Under the pieces are notes generated by a model, which saw only the letters and a program-made list of their open reading frames with translations, ran no database searches and had not been told where the DNA came from. A stretch of 64,000 bases of DNA from DSYU01 sp964437595 (lineage in GTDB: Bacteria; Chloroflexota; Anaerolineae; Anaerolineales; Anaerolineaceae). Below, piece by piece: positions 40,918 to 49,606 of the stretch; position 1 is the stretch's first letter, and each line of letters begins with the position of its first letter. The stretch lies in NCBI GenBank assembly GCA_964437595.1, contig CAYTHO010000006.1:43690-107689 (forward strand), given 5' to 3'. The translations under genes were made by a program, and so were the position numbers.

Positions 40918-43029
40918 GTGAATATTTCTGCCCTTGATGCCATTTTGAAGCCGAAGTCGATTGCAGTGGTTGGGGCTTCTGCAACCCCGGGCAAAATTGG
41001 GTACACTGTTGTCAACAACCTGATAAAGGATGGTTACCAGGGAAAGATTTTCCCTGTGAACCCGACTGCAACCGAAATTCTCGGGCTGAAAGTTTACCCC
41101 ACGGTCAATGATATCCCTGAACCCGTGGAAGCAGCCGTGATCACCGTTCCGGCCAAGTTTGTTGCCGGCGTAGTGAAAGAATGCGGTGACAAGGGGATTC
41201 AAGGAATCAGTGTCATCACTTCCGGGTTTGCTGAATCAGGCCGGCACGATCTCGAAGATGAAATTGTTGACATTGCCGCCAAAACTGGTGCGCGCATTCT
41301 CGGTCCGAACATCGTGGGGGTGCTTTCCAACTCCTACCAGATGAACGCATCGTTTGCGCCTTTCCTGCCGCTGAATGGTAAGGCCACGCTGATTACTCAG
41401 TCTGGGGCGCTTCTAATCGCCATCGACGCTTCTACGTACGTGCGCAAAGTGGGCTTCAACAAGCTGATCTCGATTGGCAACATGTCTGACGTTGACTTTG
41501 CCGACCTGATCGCCTGGCTGAACGAGGACGAGGACACCACCTGCATCACCCTGTACGTTGAAGGCCTCAAAGATGGCCGCAGGTTCATGGATGTGAGCCG
41601 CAAGACCCGCAAACCGATCATCGCCATTAAGTCGGGCGTGTCGGAACACGGCGCGGCGGCAGCCGCCTCGCACACTGGCTCGCTGGCCGGCGCGGCCAAG
41701 GTGTACAGCGCGGCCTTCTCCCAGGCTGGAATTGTCCCGGCTTCTGACCTGGATAACCTGTTCGACCGCACCCTGGCGCTCTCCCTCCAACCACCGATGA
41801 AAGGCGATAACCTGTTGATCATCACCAACGGCGGCGGCGTGGGCGTGCTGGCAACGGACGCGGCAGAGAAGTACGGCGTTCCGCTGAAGTTCGCCCCCAA
41901 AGACGTGCAAGAAGAAATGAAAAAGTCGATGCCCGAATTCGGCTCGGCCAAGAACCCCATCGACCTGACCGGTATGGCGGGCACCGAATGGTACTATGAC
42001 GCGACCAAAGCCGCCTACCCGCACCCGTGGGTGGATGGGCTGGTAGTGCTGTACTGCGAGACGGCTGTTTCTGATCCCCTGGAAATCGCCAAAGGCATCA
42101 AGCAGGCCGTAGAAGAATCGGGCATCAAAGACAAACCGATCTGCGTCTCCTACGTTGGCGGTGAGCGTTCCGAAGCTGCCATGGGCTGGCTGGTAGAAAA
42201 CGGCATCCCTGCCTACGGCGCCCCGGATGTTGCTATCAATGCCATGGCTGCGCTGCGCGAGTACGATCGCATGCGGCAGATCATCACTGCCGAACCCGAG
42301 CCGTGCGGCTCCAGCAACCGCCAGGTGGCCATGCACCACATCGAAAAGGCTCGTTCGGAAGGGCGCGATTCGCTGACGGAAATCGAAGCCAAGAAGCTGT
42401 TCGCCGCCTACGGGCTACCGATCGCCAAGACGGAACTGGCCCGCAACGAAGAAGAAGCGGTGGATTGGGCTAACAAAATCGGATTCCCGATTGTGATGAA
42501 AATCGTCTCCCCCGATATCCTGCATAAATCAGATGCTGGCGGCGTCAAAGTAAATATCAAAGATGAGAACGGCGTGCGCGAAGCCTACCGCACGATTATG
42601 GCCAACGCGAAAGCCTATAAAGAGAATGCCCGCATTCACGGCATTGCTGTTCAGGAAATGGCGCCCTGGGGTACGGAGGTCATTCTGGGCTCGGTGAACG
42701 ACCCCACCTTTGGCCCGACAATGATGTTTGGCCTGGGCGGTATCTTTGTCGAAGTTCTTAAAGATGTAACCTTCCGCGTGGCCCCGGTAGCGGCAGAACA
42801 AGCCCTGCGCATGTTGGGAGAGATCCGCGGCGCGCCTATCCTGCGCGGCGTGCGCGGCGAAGCCGCTCGCGATCAGAAAGCCCTGGCAGACACGATCTGC
42901 GCTTACTCAACCATGATCGTTGACCTCAAAGATGAGATCGCCGAATCGGACGCCAACCCGGTGCTGGTGTACGAAGAGGGCAAGGGCGTGAAAGTGGTTG
43001 ACGCAAGGATCATCCTGAAGAAGAAGTAA
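40918..43029 (+). CDS. Acetate--CoA ligase (ADP-forming), fused alpha and beta subunits
   Basis: A 703-residue protein. The CoA-binding Rossmann domain (SIAVVGASATPGKIGYTV) and succinyl-CoA-synthetase-like domains with the phospho-histidine His252 in AAAASHTGSLAG make up the alpha part (1-460). An ATP-grasp beta part (about 475-700) begins LTEIEAKKLFAAYGLP. This enzyme converts acyl-CoA, ADP and phosphate to acid, CoA and ATP, giving substrate-level phosphorylation in fermenters. The start is GTG 40918 with GGAGG seven bases upstream. The gene is monocistronic with a terminator at 43048-43092. The leader gap contains TAAGATAC and TTATAC elements that could serve as -10. Confidence 0.92.
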   Translation: MNISALDAILKPKSIAVVGASATPGKIGYTVVNNLIKDGYQGKIFPVNPTATEILGLKVYPTVNDIPEPVEAAVITVPAKFVAGVVKECGDKGIQGISVITSGFAESGRHDLEDEIVDIAAKTGARILGPNIVGVLSNSYQMNASFAPFLPLNGKATLITQSGALLIAIDASTYVRKVGFNKLISIGNMSDVDFADLIAWLNEDEDTTCITLYVEGLKDGRRFMDVSRKTRKPIIAIKSGVSEHGAAAAASHTGSLAGAAKVYSAAFSQAGIVPASDLDNLFDRTLALSLQPPMKGDNLLIITNGGGVGVLATDAAEKYGVPLKFAPKDVQEEMKKSMPEFGSAKNPIDLTGMAGTEWYYDATKAAYPHPWVDGLVVLYCETAVSDPLEIAKGIKQAVEESGIKDKPICVSYVGGERSEAAMGWLVENGIPAYGAPDVAINAMAALREYDRMRQIITAEPEPCGSSNRQVAMHHIEKARSEGRDSLTEIEAKKLFAAYGLPIAKTELARNEEEAVDWANKIGFPIVMKIVSPDILHKSDAGGVKVNIKDENGVREAYRTIMANAKAYKENARIHGIAVQEMAPWGTEVILGSVNDPTFGPTMMFGLGGIFVEVLKDVTFRVAPVAAEQALRMLGEIRGAPILRGVRGEAARDQKALADTICAYSTMIVDLKDEIAESDANPVLVYEEGKGVKVVDARIILKKK

Positions 43030-43047
43030 AGCTTACTTTTTGAAAAG

Positions 43048-43092
43048 AGAGCGTGGCTTTTGGTAAAACTCCGAAAGTCACGCTCTTTTTTT
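43048..43092 (+). terminator. Terminator after the acetate-CoA ligase gene
   Basis: A 13-bp stem with one G-U pair (43048-43060 with 43074-43086) is followed by a seven-T run. Confidence 0.9.
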
Positions 43093-43232
43093 CCTATGTT
43101 TTCTATACTTGCGGAGGGGACGCAGCACGCAAAACGATTGCGAGATCGATGATGGCTGGCCCTGGGATGGTTCCAACACAGAAGAGGTGTTAAAATGGGG
43201 CATACCCGGCCCGAGAAGGAGTCTTTAAAATT

Positions 43233-44375
43233 ATGCCAAAGAAAGTATTAGTCAGCGGCTGCTTCGATTTACTGCACAGCGGTCATGTTGCCTTTTTGGA
43301 AGAGGCGGCAAAATATGGCGACCTGTATGTGGCCCTTGGCTCAGATAAAAATGTATTCGAGCTTAAGGGCCGCACACCCGTGAACAGCCAGGAAGAACGG
43401 TTATACATGCTGCAGTCGCTGCGCTGCGTGAAGCAGGCGATGATTTCTCGGGGATCGGGGATGCTAGATTTTCTGGAAGAATTTAAGGAAATTCAGCCGG
43501 ATATCTTTATTGTCAATGATGATGGTTCTCTTCCGATGAAGCGCAAGCTGTGCGAGGAACATGGTGTTGAATACCGTGTTTTACAGCGCACCCCGCATGA
43601 GGGGCTGGCTGCTCGCTCAACTACCGCGCTGCGCACGGTAGTTACCATGCCGTTCCGCATTGACCTGGCCGGGGGGTGGCTGGACCAGCCATATGTTTCG
43701 AAGTTCCACCCTGGGCCGGTCATCACCATCTCGATTGAGCCGACCATAGAATTCAATGACCGCAGCGGGATGGCCTCCAGTACGCGCCACAAGGCCATCG
43801 ACCTGTGGGGGCCGCGCCTGCCAGCAGGCAGCCATGAGCGGCTGGCAAAGATCCTGTTCGCTTACGATAACCCACCCGGCAAACCCTATATTTCCGGCTC
43901 GCAGGATGCCATTGGAATCGTTTTCCCTGGTTTAAATATCTCGCATTACAACGGTAAATACTGGCCGGAGCGGATTGAATCGGTGCACAACGAGGCGGTG
44001 CTGCGCACGCTGGAGCAGTGCCTGTACCTGGTACCGCTCGGGCCGCGCGGGCCCGAGTATGAGGTGCTCAGTGATACCCGCATCACCACCGAGAATGCCA
44101 AAGCACTGTCTGACGCAGCCCTGGCGGCCTGGGATGCTCTGCTAAAACAAGATGTTCGGGCATTTGGGGCAGCATTCAAAGCCGCCTTTGATGGGCAAAT
44201 CGCCATGTTCCCGTTGATGATGAATGATATAGTGGCTGAAATGATCGAACAATATCAAGACAAAGCCCTCGGCTGGAAGCTTTCCGGGGCTGGTGGGGGC
44301 GGGTACCTGATCCTGGTAAGCGATCAACCCATCGAAAACGCGATCCGCATTATTATCCGGCGCAAGAGTGATTGA
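43233..44375 (+). CDS. Fused cytidylyltransferase and GHMP-kinase-like enzyme
   Basis: A 380-residue two-domain protein. Residues 1-130 form a TagD/RfaE2-type nucleotidyltransferase with SGCFDLLHSGH (the HxGH motif at 15-18) and an RTPVNSQEERL segment. Residues about 140-378 are a GHMP-like kinase. The sugar-binding motif resembles that of L-fucokinase (RIDLAGGWLDQP), followed by ISGSQDAIGI in the phosphate-loop position and the C-terminal LSGAGGGGYLILV. Together they suggest a bifunctional enzyme that phosphorylates and then nucleotidylates a sugar or polyol, analogous to HldE or FKP but with a different domain pairing. The substrate is unknown, and the GHMP phosphate loop is atypical (GSQDA), so kinase activity needs testing. 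Confidence 0.82.
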   Translation: MPKKVLVSGCFDLLHSGHVAFLEEAAKYGDLYVALGSDKNVFELKGRTPVNSQEERLYMLQSLRCVKQAMISRGSGMLDFLEEFKEIQPDIFIVNDDGSLPMKRKLCEEHGVEYRVLQRTPHEGLAARSTTALRTVVTMPFRIDLAGGWLDQPYVSKFHPGPVITISIEPTIEFNDRSGMASSTRHKAIDLWGPRLPAGSHERLAKILFAYDNPPGKPYISGSQDAIGIVFPGLNISHYNGKYWPERIESVHNEAVLRTLEQCLYLVPLGPRGPEYEVLSDTRITTENAKALSDAALAAWDALLKQDVRAFGAAFKAAFDGQIAMFPLMMNDIVAEMIEQYQDKALGWKLSGAGGGGYLILVSDQPIENAIRIIIRRKSD

Positions 44376-44410
44376 GGCTGCATAAATCAACAGCCCCAAT
44401 CCAGGCCAAA

Positions 44411-44821
44411 CTACTTGCGCAAATGCTGGAAGGCACCTTCCCAGGGTGTGCCCAGGCGGTGGCGCACAGGCACGTCCACATTGTTGAGCTTACCACCCAA
44501 CTGGGCGACCGTCATCGCGATGGTAGCCCAATCATCATTGAGAACCGCATCGCGCATTTGCTTTCCCATGCGCTCTGTCCAGATCCAGTCCATACGAAAA
44601 CGGTCGGCCTTCACCCAGTAACCCTTTTTCTCCCAGGCTACCACGGAAGACTCAACCGTTTCATTTACCTCTAATAGTGCTAACGATATATATGCTGCCA
44701 GGTCGCGGCTGTGTTCGTCAGGCTCAGATTGGCGCATCAGCTCGCGCATGGCGAGGACGATCGATTTTACCAGCCGGTTGCGTTCTTTACCTGCCCCTTC
44801 GGGATTGATGACTCTACCCAA
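44411..44821 (-). CDS. Hypothetical helical protein
   Basis: A soluble, largely helical protein of about 136 residues with segments KERNRLVKSIVLAMRELMRQ and YISLALLEVNETVESSVVAW. No domain recognised. TTG 44821 is chosen because GGAGGA lies four to five bases upstream; a second TTG at 44833 is inside that ribosome site. It is convergent with the fused kinase gene and is followed at 44375-44411 by only a short gap with a weak 5-bp hairpin. Similar small helical proteins occur in Chloroflexota genomes, but I cannot name a family. Confidence 0.68.
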   Translation of the reverse strand: MGRVINPEGAGKERNRLVKSIVLAMRELMRQSEPDEHSRDLAAYISLALLEVNETVESSVVAWEKKGYWVKADRFRMDWIWTERMGKQMRDAVLNDDWATIAMTVAQLGGKLNNVDVPVRHRLGTPWEGAFQHLRK

Positions 44822-44952
44822 CGGTTCCTCCAAAAAGCATCAATAATGAAAATCATAGAACTATTTAAATTATATCAGCTTCTTTCCAACAATTTCTCCA
44901 TCATTGTTAGTTTTGGCTTCATAAATGGTTCATCCGCCAGCTATCAAAAACA

Positions 44953-45000
44953 AAAGAGGGAAACAGCAGTAAAGCGGCGCTCCTGGCTGTTTCCCTCTTT
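44953..45000 (-). terminator. Terminator of the MacAB-like export operon
   Basis: A 15-bp perfect stem (44953-44967 with 44986-45000) with an 18-base loop sits 16 bp past the membrane fusion protein stop. On the minus strand it is followed by TTGTTTTTG. Confidence 0.88.
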
Positions 45001-45015
45001 GCACACTCAACACGA

Positions 45016-46200
45016 TTACGGACGTTCCGAATTGGAAGTAATTTTCACCACCATGTTCCAGTACCAGCGCGGATCGCTCTGCTCCAGGCGAATGCGTACC
45101 CGGTAAGTCATATCGCCCTGAATCTTTTCACCTTTGCCCTCGATTGACTCGACCACGCCTGTATAAATCTCATCTGGAAGCGCATTAACCGTAACCGATA
45201 AACGGTCGCCGGGTTTGAGCATAACTACATCGTTCTCCGCCAGGTCGGTGGTTTCAACGATCCAGTAAGAAGCATCAGCCAGCGCGCCAACCACCTGCCC
45301 GGGCAGCACCGACTGGCCTGGCTCCAGATCCCAGCTCGCCAGCTTGCCAGCCCACGGGGCACGCAGCTCGAGCATGCGGATATTTTCCTGAGCCGCTGCT
45401 TCAGCAGCCTGGGCGGCTCCCTGGCGCGCCTTGAGCAGGGCTTCTTTATCAGGATCGGCCTTGCCCTGCAGCTTGTTCAGTCGCAGTTGGACGGCTTCCA
45501 GGTGCGCTATAGCGCGTACCAGCGGCGTACGGTTATCAGACAGCTTGCCTTCCTGTGGGTTCTCAAAATCCGCCATCAGCGCCTGGTACGCATCTGCTCG
45601 GCGCGTTTTTTCGTCGTTCAGGCGCTTTTCCGCTTGCACTCGGGCAGGGGCGTCTTCTGGCTGGTCGCGCTCGGCATCCACCTTGGCCTGCGCGTCGCGA
45701 ACATTGCGCTCGGCCTCGATATAATCTTCCAGCGCGGCATCAAACCGAGAAGGGTATTTATCTCCGTCTCCGGTCCACGAGTTGACAACAGCATCGTAAT
45801 CGTTGCGTGCCGCTTCCAACTCAGAGGAGCTTTCGGCCAGTTCCAGGAAAGCGTTCTCCTGGAGGCGGCGCAGATCCTGTTCGGCCTGGAGCCCTTCCAA
45901 TCGGGCTGCGGATTCCTGAGCGCGGAAAATTTCCGCCCCTTCCAGGAGCGCCAGCACCTGGCCTTCGGCAACCTCTTGCCCTTCTTCCACCAGGATTTCA
46001 GCGACCCGCCCACCAGAGGCAAAGGATAGATCCAGCGCGCCAGCCGGCTTCAGGTGGCCCTCAGCAATCACTGAATCGACATTCTGCTCCGCGGGAGCAT
46101 TTACCACCGTTGGCGATGCCTGAGCCAGGCTGGCGCAGCCAGACAGTAGCAGGACGGACGTACCGATCAATACCATCAGAACAAATAGACGCGTTTTCAT
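45016..46200 (-). CDS. Lipoprotein-type membrane fusion (HlyD/MacA-like) protein
   Basis: A 394-residue exported protein. The signal peptide ends in the lipobox LSGC with Cys22. A lipoyl-like half domain (GGRVAEILVEEGQEVAEGQ) is followed by a long coiled-coil hairpin from about 90 to 270, a second lipoyl half (ELRAPWAGKLASWDLEPGQSV in parts) and a beta-barrel region. It would couple the adjacent ABC permease and ATPase to export. AGAGGAAAC precedes ATG 46200; an upstream in-frame codon at 46248 would overlap the permease gene and lose the signal peptide position. It is third in the operon, 41 bp after the permease stop. Confidence 0.9.
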   Translation of the reverse strand: MKTRLFVLMVLIGTSVLLLSGCASLAQASPTVVNAPAEQNVDSVIAEGHLKPAGALDLSFASGGRVAEILVEEGQEVAEGQVLALLEGAEIFRAQESAARLEGLQAEQDLRRLQENAFLELAESSSELEAARNDYDAVVNSWTGDGDKYPSRFDAALEDYIEAERNVRDAQAKVDAERDQPEDAPARVQAEKRLNDEKTRRADAYQALMADFENPQEGKLSDNRTPLVRAIAHLEAVQLRLNKLQGKADPDKEALLKARQGAAQAAEAAAQENIRMLELRAPWAGKLASWDLEPGQSVLPGQVVGALADASYWIVETTDLAENDVVMLKPGDRLSVTVNALPDEIYTGVVESIEGKGEKIQGDMTYRVRIRLEQSDPRWYWNMVVKITSNSERP

Positions 46201-46240
46201 GTTTCCTCTTTTCGGTAAAATATTCCATGCAGATGATTTT

Positions 46241-48640
46241 TTACTCATACGATAGGACCTCGCGAACGGTCAGCCGCACGGCATTGGCGGCAGGCAGCGC
46301 GCTGGAAATAGCCGCCAGCGCAGTTACCAGGCCCAGCCACAGCAGCGAGCCTGCGATCGAATAGCGGAAGGTCAGGGCCATGCTCAAGAAGGAGTGCCCG
46401 ACCAGGTCGCAGAATAGCCAGGTGAGCGGCAGGGCCAGCAGCAGGCTCAACACCCAACTGATCATGCCGATCACGATACCCTCCAGCACCACCACCCGGA
46501 AAACCGACCGGTTAGAACCTCCAAAGGCGCGAATGACGCCAATCTCGCGCGAGCGCTCGATTACATTCAGGCTCATTGTTCCCATCAGGCCCAACCCGCC
46601 CACCAGCGCCAGCAGCAGCACCATGATCAGCAGTAGGGAGATAAGGATGCCAAAAGCGCTGTTGACTTCCATGCGCTCGTCATCCATATGCATAATCGAA
46701 ACAACCTCGAGTCCGGAGTCTTCCAGCCCATTTTCAACCGCCGCGCCAATCGATTCGCGCTCTTGCGGAGTAGTTCCCGAGGTGAGTACCACACCCAGGT
46801 CGGCGCGGTTGGCCTGGCTGGACATTCGGTTGTATGTTTCGATGGTGGTGTAACATAAGTAGCCAACCGTCTGGTTGCCGATCATCTCCATCACGCCGAC
46901 AATGTGAAAGGTCTCCTCCTCGCCATCCACCTTAAGCACCATCTCTTTGCCAATGCCCAGGTCCGGCTCGGCATTCAGCAGTCCCATACCGATCACCAGG
47001 GCATTGCGGTCCTCCTTTACCAACCAGCGGCCCTGTAATATGATCGGTTTGACCATATCGCTTTCCGCAGGAATACCGTAGAAATAGATGGGGTTGCTCT
47101 CGCTTCCGTCCAAGCGCACCCGTCGAGTCACCTCAAAACCCCAGCCTTCCACCCCGCTAACCCCTGGTATGCGCATGGCTTCACGTTCCAACCGCTCAGA
47201 CAGGTAAGGCCGGTTCAGTTGCACCCAGAAGTCGTACTGCCAGAAGCTCAGCATATCGTCGACGGTTTGCTGAAGTGAAGTCTGCAAGTTGATGACGCTG
47301 ATAAAGCTGCCGCCAGCCAGCGAAAGCATCATCAGTGAAAAAACCAGCCGCCTGCGGTTGCGGAATGGGTTGCGGGCCGCCAGGCGCTCCAGGCGAGTCA
47401 GTCCGGGCAGAGCCCGCAGCGCGTGGTCAACCGCACGCACCCCCGACCAGACCCGCTCGCGTCCGTACTCGCTGAGCGCCAGGGCCGGGGGCCGACGGGC
47501 GCTGCCCCAGATGGGGATCAGGGCGGCTGCCAGCGGCACCAGAATACCCACCGCCAGCTGCAGCAGGATTATTTCCTGTGGGAAGGTTTCCAACCGGGCA
47601 TTGAAATTGAGAATAGAACCGATGAATTCCACCAGCGCCCGCGCCGCCAGCACGCTGAAAGGAATCGCGATCAGCGCGCTCAGGACGCCCAAGATGAACA
47701 CCATCACCAGGTAAATGCCGAGCACCTGGCGCGTACGCCCGCCGACTGCCTTGATTACTGCTATCTGGCGCGCCTGCTGCACAACCAGAGCCGATATAGT
47801 GTTAATCACCAGGAATGCGCCTAACAGCAAGATCACCCCACCCAGCAGCACCAGCAGGAGCAAGACGGTGTTCGCGATATAATCCATCGGATAGCCGTCC
47901 GGGTTGGGTGTTTCGGCTACGTACACAACCAAGCCAGTCCCTTCCATGTGATCGGTGATTTTTTCTTTCATACGCTGCATATAAGCAGCATCGCGTACAT
48001 TGCCCTCCAGCTTGACATACAGCTCATTGTAGGCAACATCCTGCCCCAACCAACGCAAGGTGTCGTCGCTGATAAACCCATAAACCGTGCCTTCAATAAA
48101 AGCCGGCATGTGGTACAGGTCGTGGGCTGCGCCGCTGATGGTCAGCGTGCGTTGCTTGCCCTGCGGAGTCTTAATCGTAATCTGCTGGCCCTCTTTCAAA
48201 TTCAGATAAGACATGGAGCCGCGCTCCATGAGCAGCGTGCCCTTGGGAGGGGGCCAGGCACCGGACACCGGCCAGATTTTGTCGATGCGCATATCAGCGT
48301 AGTCGACAATGCCAAAGAGGAAAAGATCACGCCAGGTACCCGCGGCAGCATCCTCTTGCATGCGCACGTACAGGTTGCGGCGCGCCTCGGCCTGGGACAC
48401 CCCTGAAATTGACTCAACGCTGTTTGCCAGATCCGCATCGAACTCACTGGTGGTAAAAATGATATCTGCCGGGTTAATTTCCCGGTACTGCGCGGGAAGC
48501 TGGCGCTGCAGCGTCCACTGCGCGGCGCCAATGGCGCCAATGGCAAACACGCCCGCTGCAATGGTCAGCACAATTAACAGCGTGCGCGCTCGGTTGACCC
48601 ATAAATCACGGAGTACTTTTCTCCAGCGCAGCGCGATCAT
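46241..48640 (-). CDS. FtsX/MacB-family ABC transporter permease
   Basis: A 799-residue permease with two FtsX modules: TM1 at residues 16-36, a MacB-like periplasmic domain to about 260, three helices (about 265-400), a middle helix near 440, a second extracytoplasmic domain and three C-terminal helices (to 790). The duplicated layout matches the two-module exporters of lipoproteins, peptides or drugs. It is coupled to the ATPase gene by ATGA (48637-48640) and followed by the fusion protein. A MalT-like regulator gene diverges from this operon. The substrate is unknown. Confidence 0.9.
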   Translation of the reverse strand: MIALRWRKVLRDLWVNRARTLLIVLTIAAGVFAIGAIGAAQWTLQRQLPAQYREINPADIIFTTSEFDADLANSVESISGVSQAEARRNLYVRMQEDAAAGTWRDLFLFGIVDYADMRIDKIWPVSGAWPPPKGTLLMERGSMSYLNLKEGQQITIKTPQGKQRTLTISGAAHDLYHMPAFIEGTVYGFISDDTLRWLGQDVAYNELYVKLEGNVRDAAYMQRMKEKITDHMEGTGLVVYVAETPNPDGYPMDYIANTVLLLLVLLGGVILLLGAFLVINTISALVVQQARQIAVIKAVGGRTRQVLGIYLVMVFILGVLSALIAIPFSVLAARALVEFIGSILNFNARLETFPQEIILLQLAVGILVPLAAALIPIWGSARRPPALALSEYGRERVWSGVRAVDHALRALPGLTRLERLAARNPFRNRRRLVFSLMMLSLAGGSFISVINLQTSLQQTVDDMLSFWQYDFWVQLNRPYLSERLEREAMRIPGVSGVEGWGFEVTRRVRLDGSESNPIYFYGIPAESDMVKPIILQGRWLVKEDRNALVIGMGLLNAEPDLGIGKEMVLKVDGEEETFHIVGVMEMIGNQTVGYLCYTTIETYNRMSSQANRADLGVVLTSGTTPQERESIGAAVENGLEDSGLEVVSIMHMDDERMEVNSAFGILISLLLIMVLLLALVGGLGLMGTMSLNVIERSREIGVIRAFGGSNRSVFRVVVLEGIVIGMISWVLSLLLALPLTWLFCDLVGHSFLSMALTFRYSIAGSLLWLGLVTALAAISSALPAANAVRLTVREVLSYE

Positions 48641-49401
48641 AGAGTAGCCCCAATCTCAGGCGCTGAAACAGCGCTGATTGTATCTTCAACTACCTGACCG
48701 TCTGCGATATGCACGATACGCGTGGCACGGTTGGCCAGGTCCGTATCGTGCGTGACCATTAAAATAGTCTTTCCGCTCTCCTTTAAACGCTCGAATAAAG
48801 CAACCACCGCCTGCGCGGTTTTCGAATCGAGGTTGCCGGTGGGCTCATCGGCTACGATGAGGGGTGGGTCGTTAGCCAGCGCACGCGCAATCGCCACACG
48901 CTGCTGCTGCCCGCCGGAAATCTGGGCAGGGAGCTTATGGGCCTGGTCGGCAATTTCCACCTCCTCTAAAAGCTGGAGCGCCTGTTTTTCACGATCGCCG
49001 TTGCGATACGTTCTGCTCAGGTCCATAGGCAGCATCACATTTTCGACAACGGTGAGTGTGGGCAGAAGCTGGAAGAACTGGAACACCACACCAACCGATT
49101 TCCCGCGCCAGATCGCCAGTTGATCTTCATTCAGGTCGTGAACCGGCGCGCCAACTACCCACATCTCTCCCGAAGAGGGCCGGTCGATGCCAGTGATCAT
49201 GTTGATCAGCGTGCTCTTGCCGCTGCCTGATTTTCCGACCACCGCCACAAATTCTCCCCGCCCTACCCGCAGATTAACCTGCTTTAGAGCCAGGCAAGGT
49301 CCAGCGTCGCTCTGGTAGGTTTTGGAAACCTGTTGCAAATCGATCAAAGCATCCGCCCCGGACGGATCGCGAGAAATTTCCCAACGCTTATTTTTAAACA
49401 T
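48637..49401 (-). CDS. MacB/LolD-type ABC transporter ATPase
   Basis: A 254-residue ATPase with Walker A GKSGSGKST, Q-loop VFQFFQLLPTLTVVEN, signature ISGGQQQRVAIARAL, Walker B PLIVADEPTGNLDS and H-loop VTHD. It energises the FtsX-like permease encoded next. ATG 49401 has GAGGGAAAG upstream. The frame is open for another 47 codons with a hydrophobic stretch, but that part lies in the promoter gap and does not fit the family, so it is excluded. It is the first gene of the export operon. Confidence 0.93.
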   Translation of the reverse strand: MFKNKRWEISRDPSGADALIDLQQVSKTYQSDAGPCLALKQVNLRVGRGEFVAVVGKSGSGKSTLINMITGIDRPSSGEMWVVGAPVHDLNEDQLAIWRGKSVGVVFQFFQLLPTLTVVENVMLPMDLSRTYRNGDREKQALQLLEEVEIADQAHKLPAQISGGQQQRVAIARALANDPPLIVADEPTGNLDSKTAQAVVALFERLKESGKTILMVTHDTDLANRATRIVHIADGQVVEDTISAVSAPEIGATL

Positions 49402-49606
49402 ATCTTTCCCTCGTCCAAACCTCTGTATGCGTTTTCTAAAGCATAGCCCGTAGGTAAAATAAGTCAGTACACTTAAGAGTAAAAAAAGGATAATCAAGCG
49501 AGCAGCGCAAAGCTCAAGGGTTATCGAATTCCCATCACACAATTCAAAAACGATATGCTGTGTGTGTTAAAATGAATACACATCGTTTCGAATTGGAAAT
49601 GCTCTC

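Noticed and set aside
41413..42339. Minus-strand open frame of 308 codons within the acetate-CoA ligase gene
   Set aside because: Antisense to a well recognised enzyme, with low-complexity shadow composition.
49402..49542. 47-codon N-terminal extension of the ABC ATPase containing a hydrophobic stretch
   Set aside because: MacB/LolD ATPases have no such anchor, and ATG 49401 has a good ribosome site. The region is better read as promoter.
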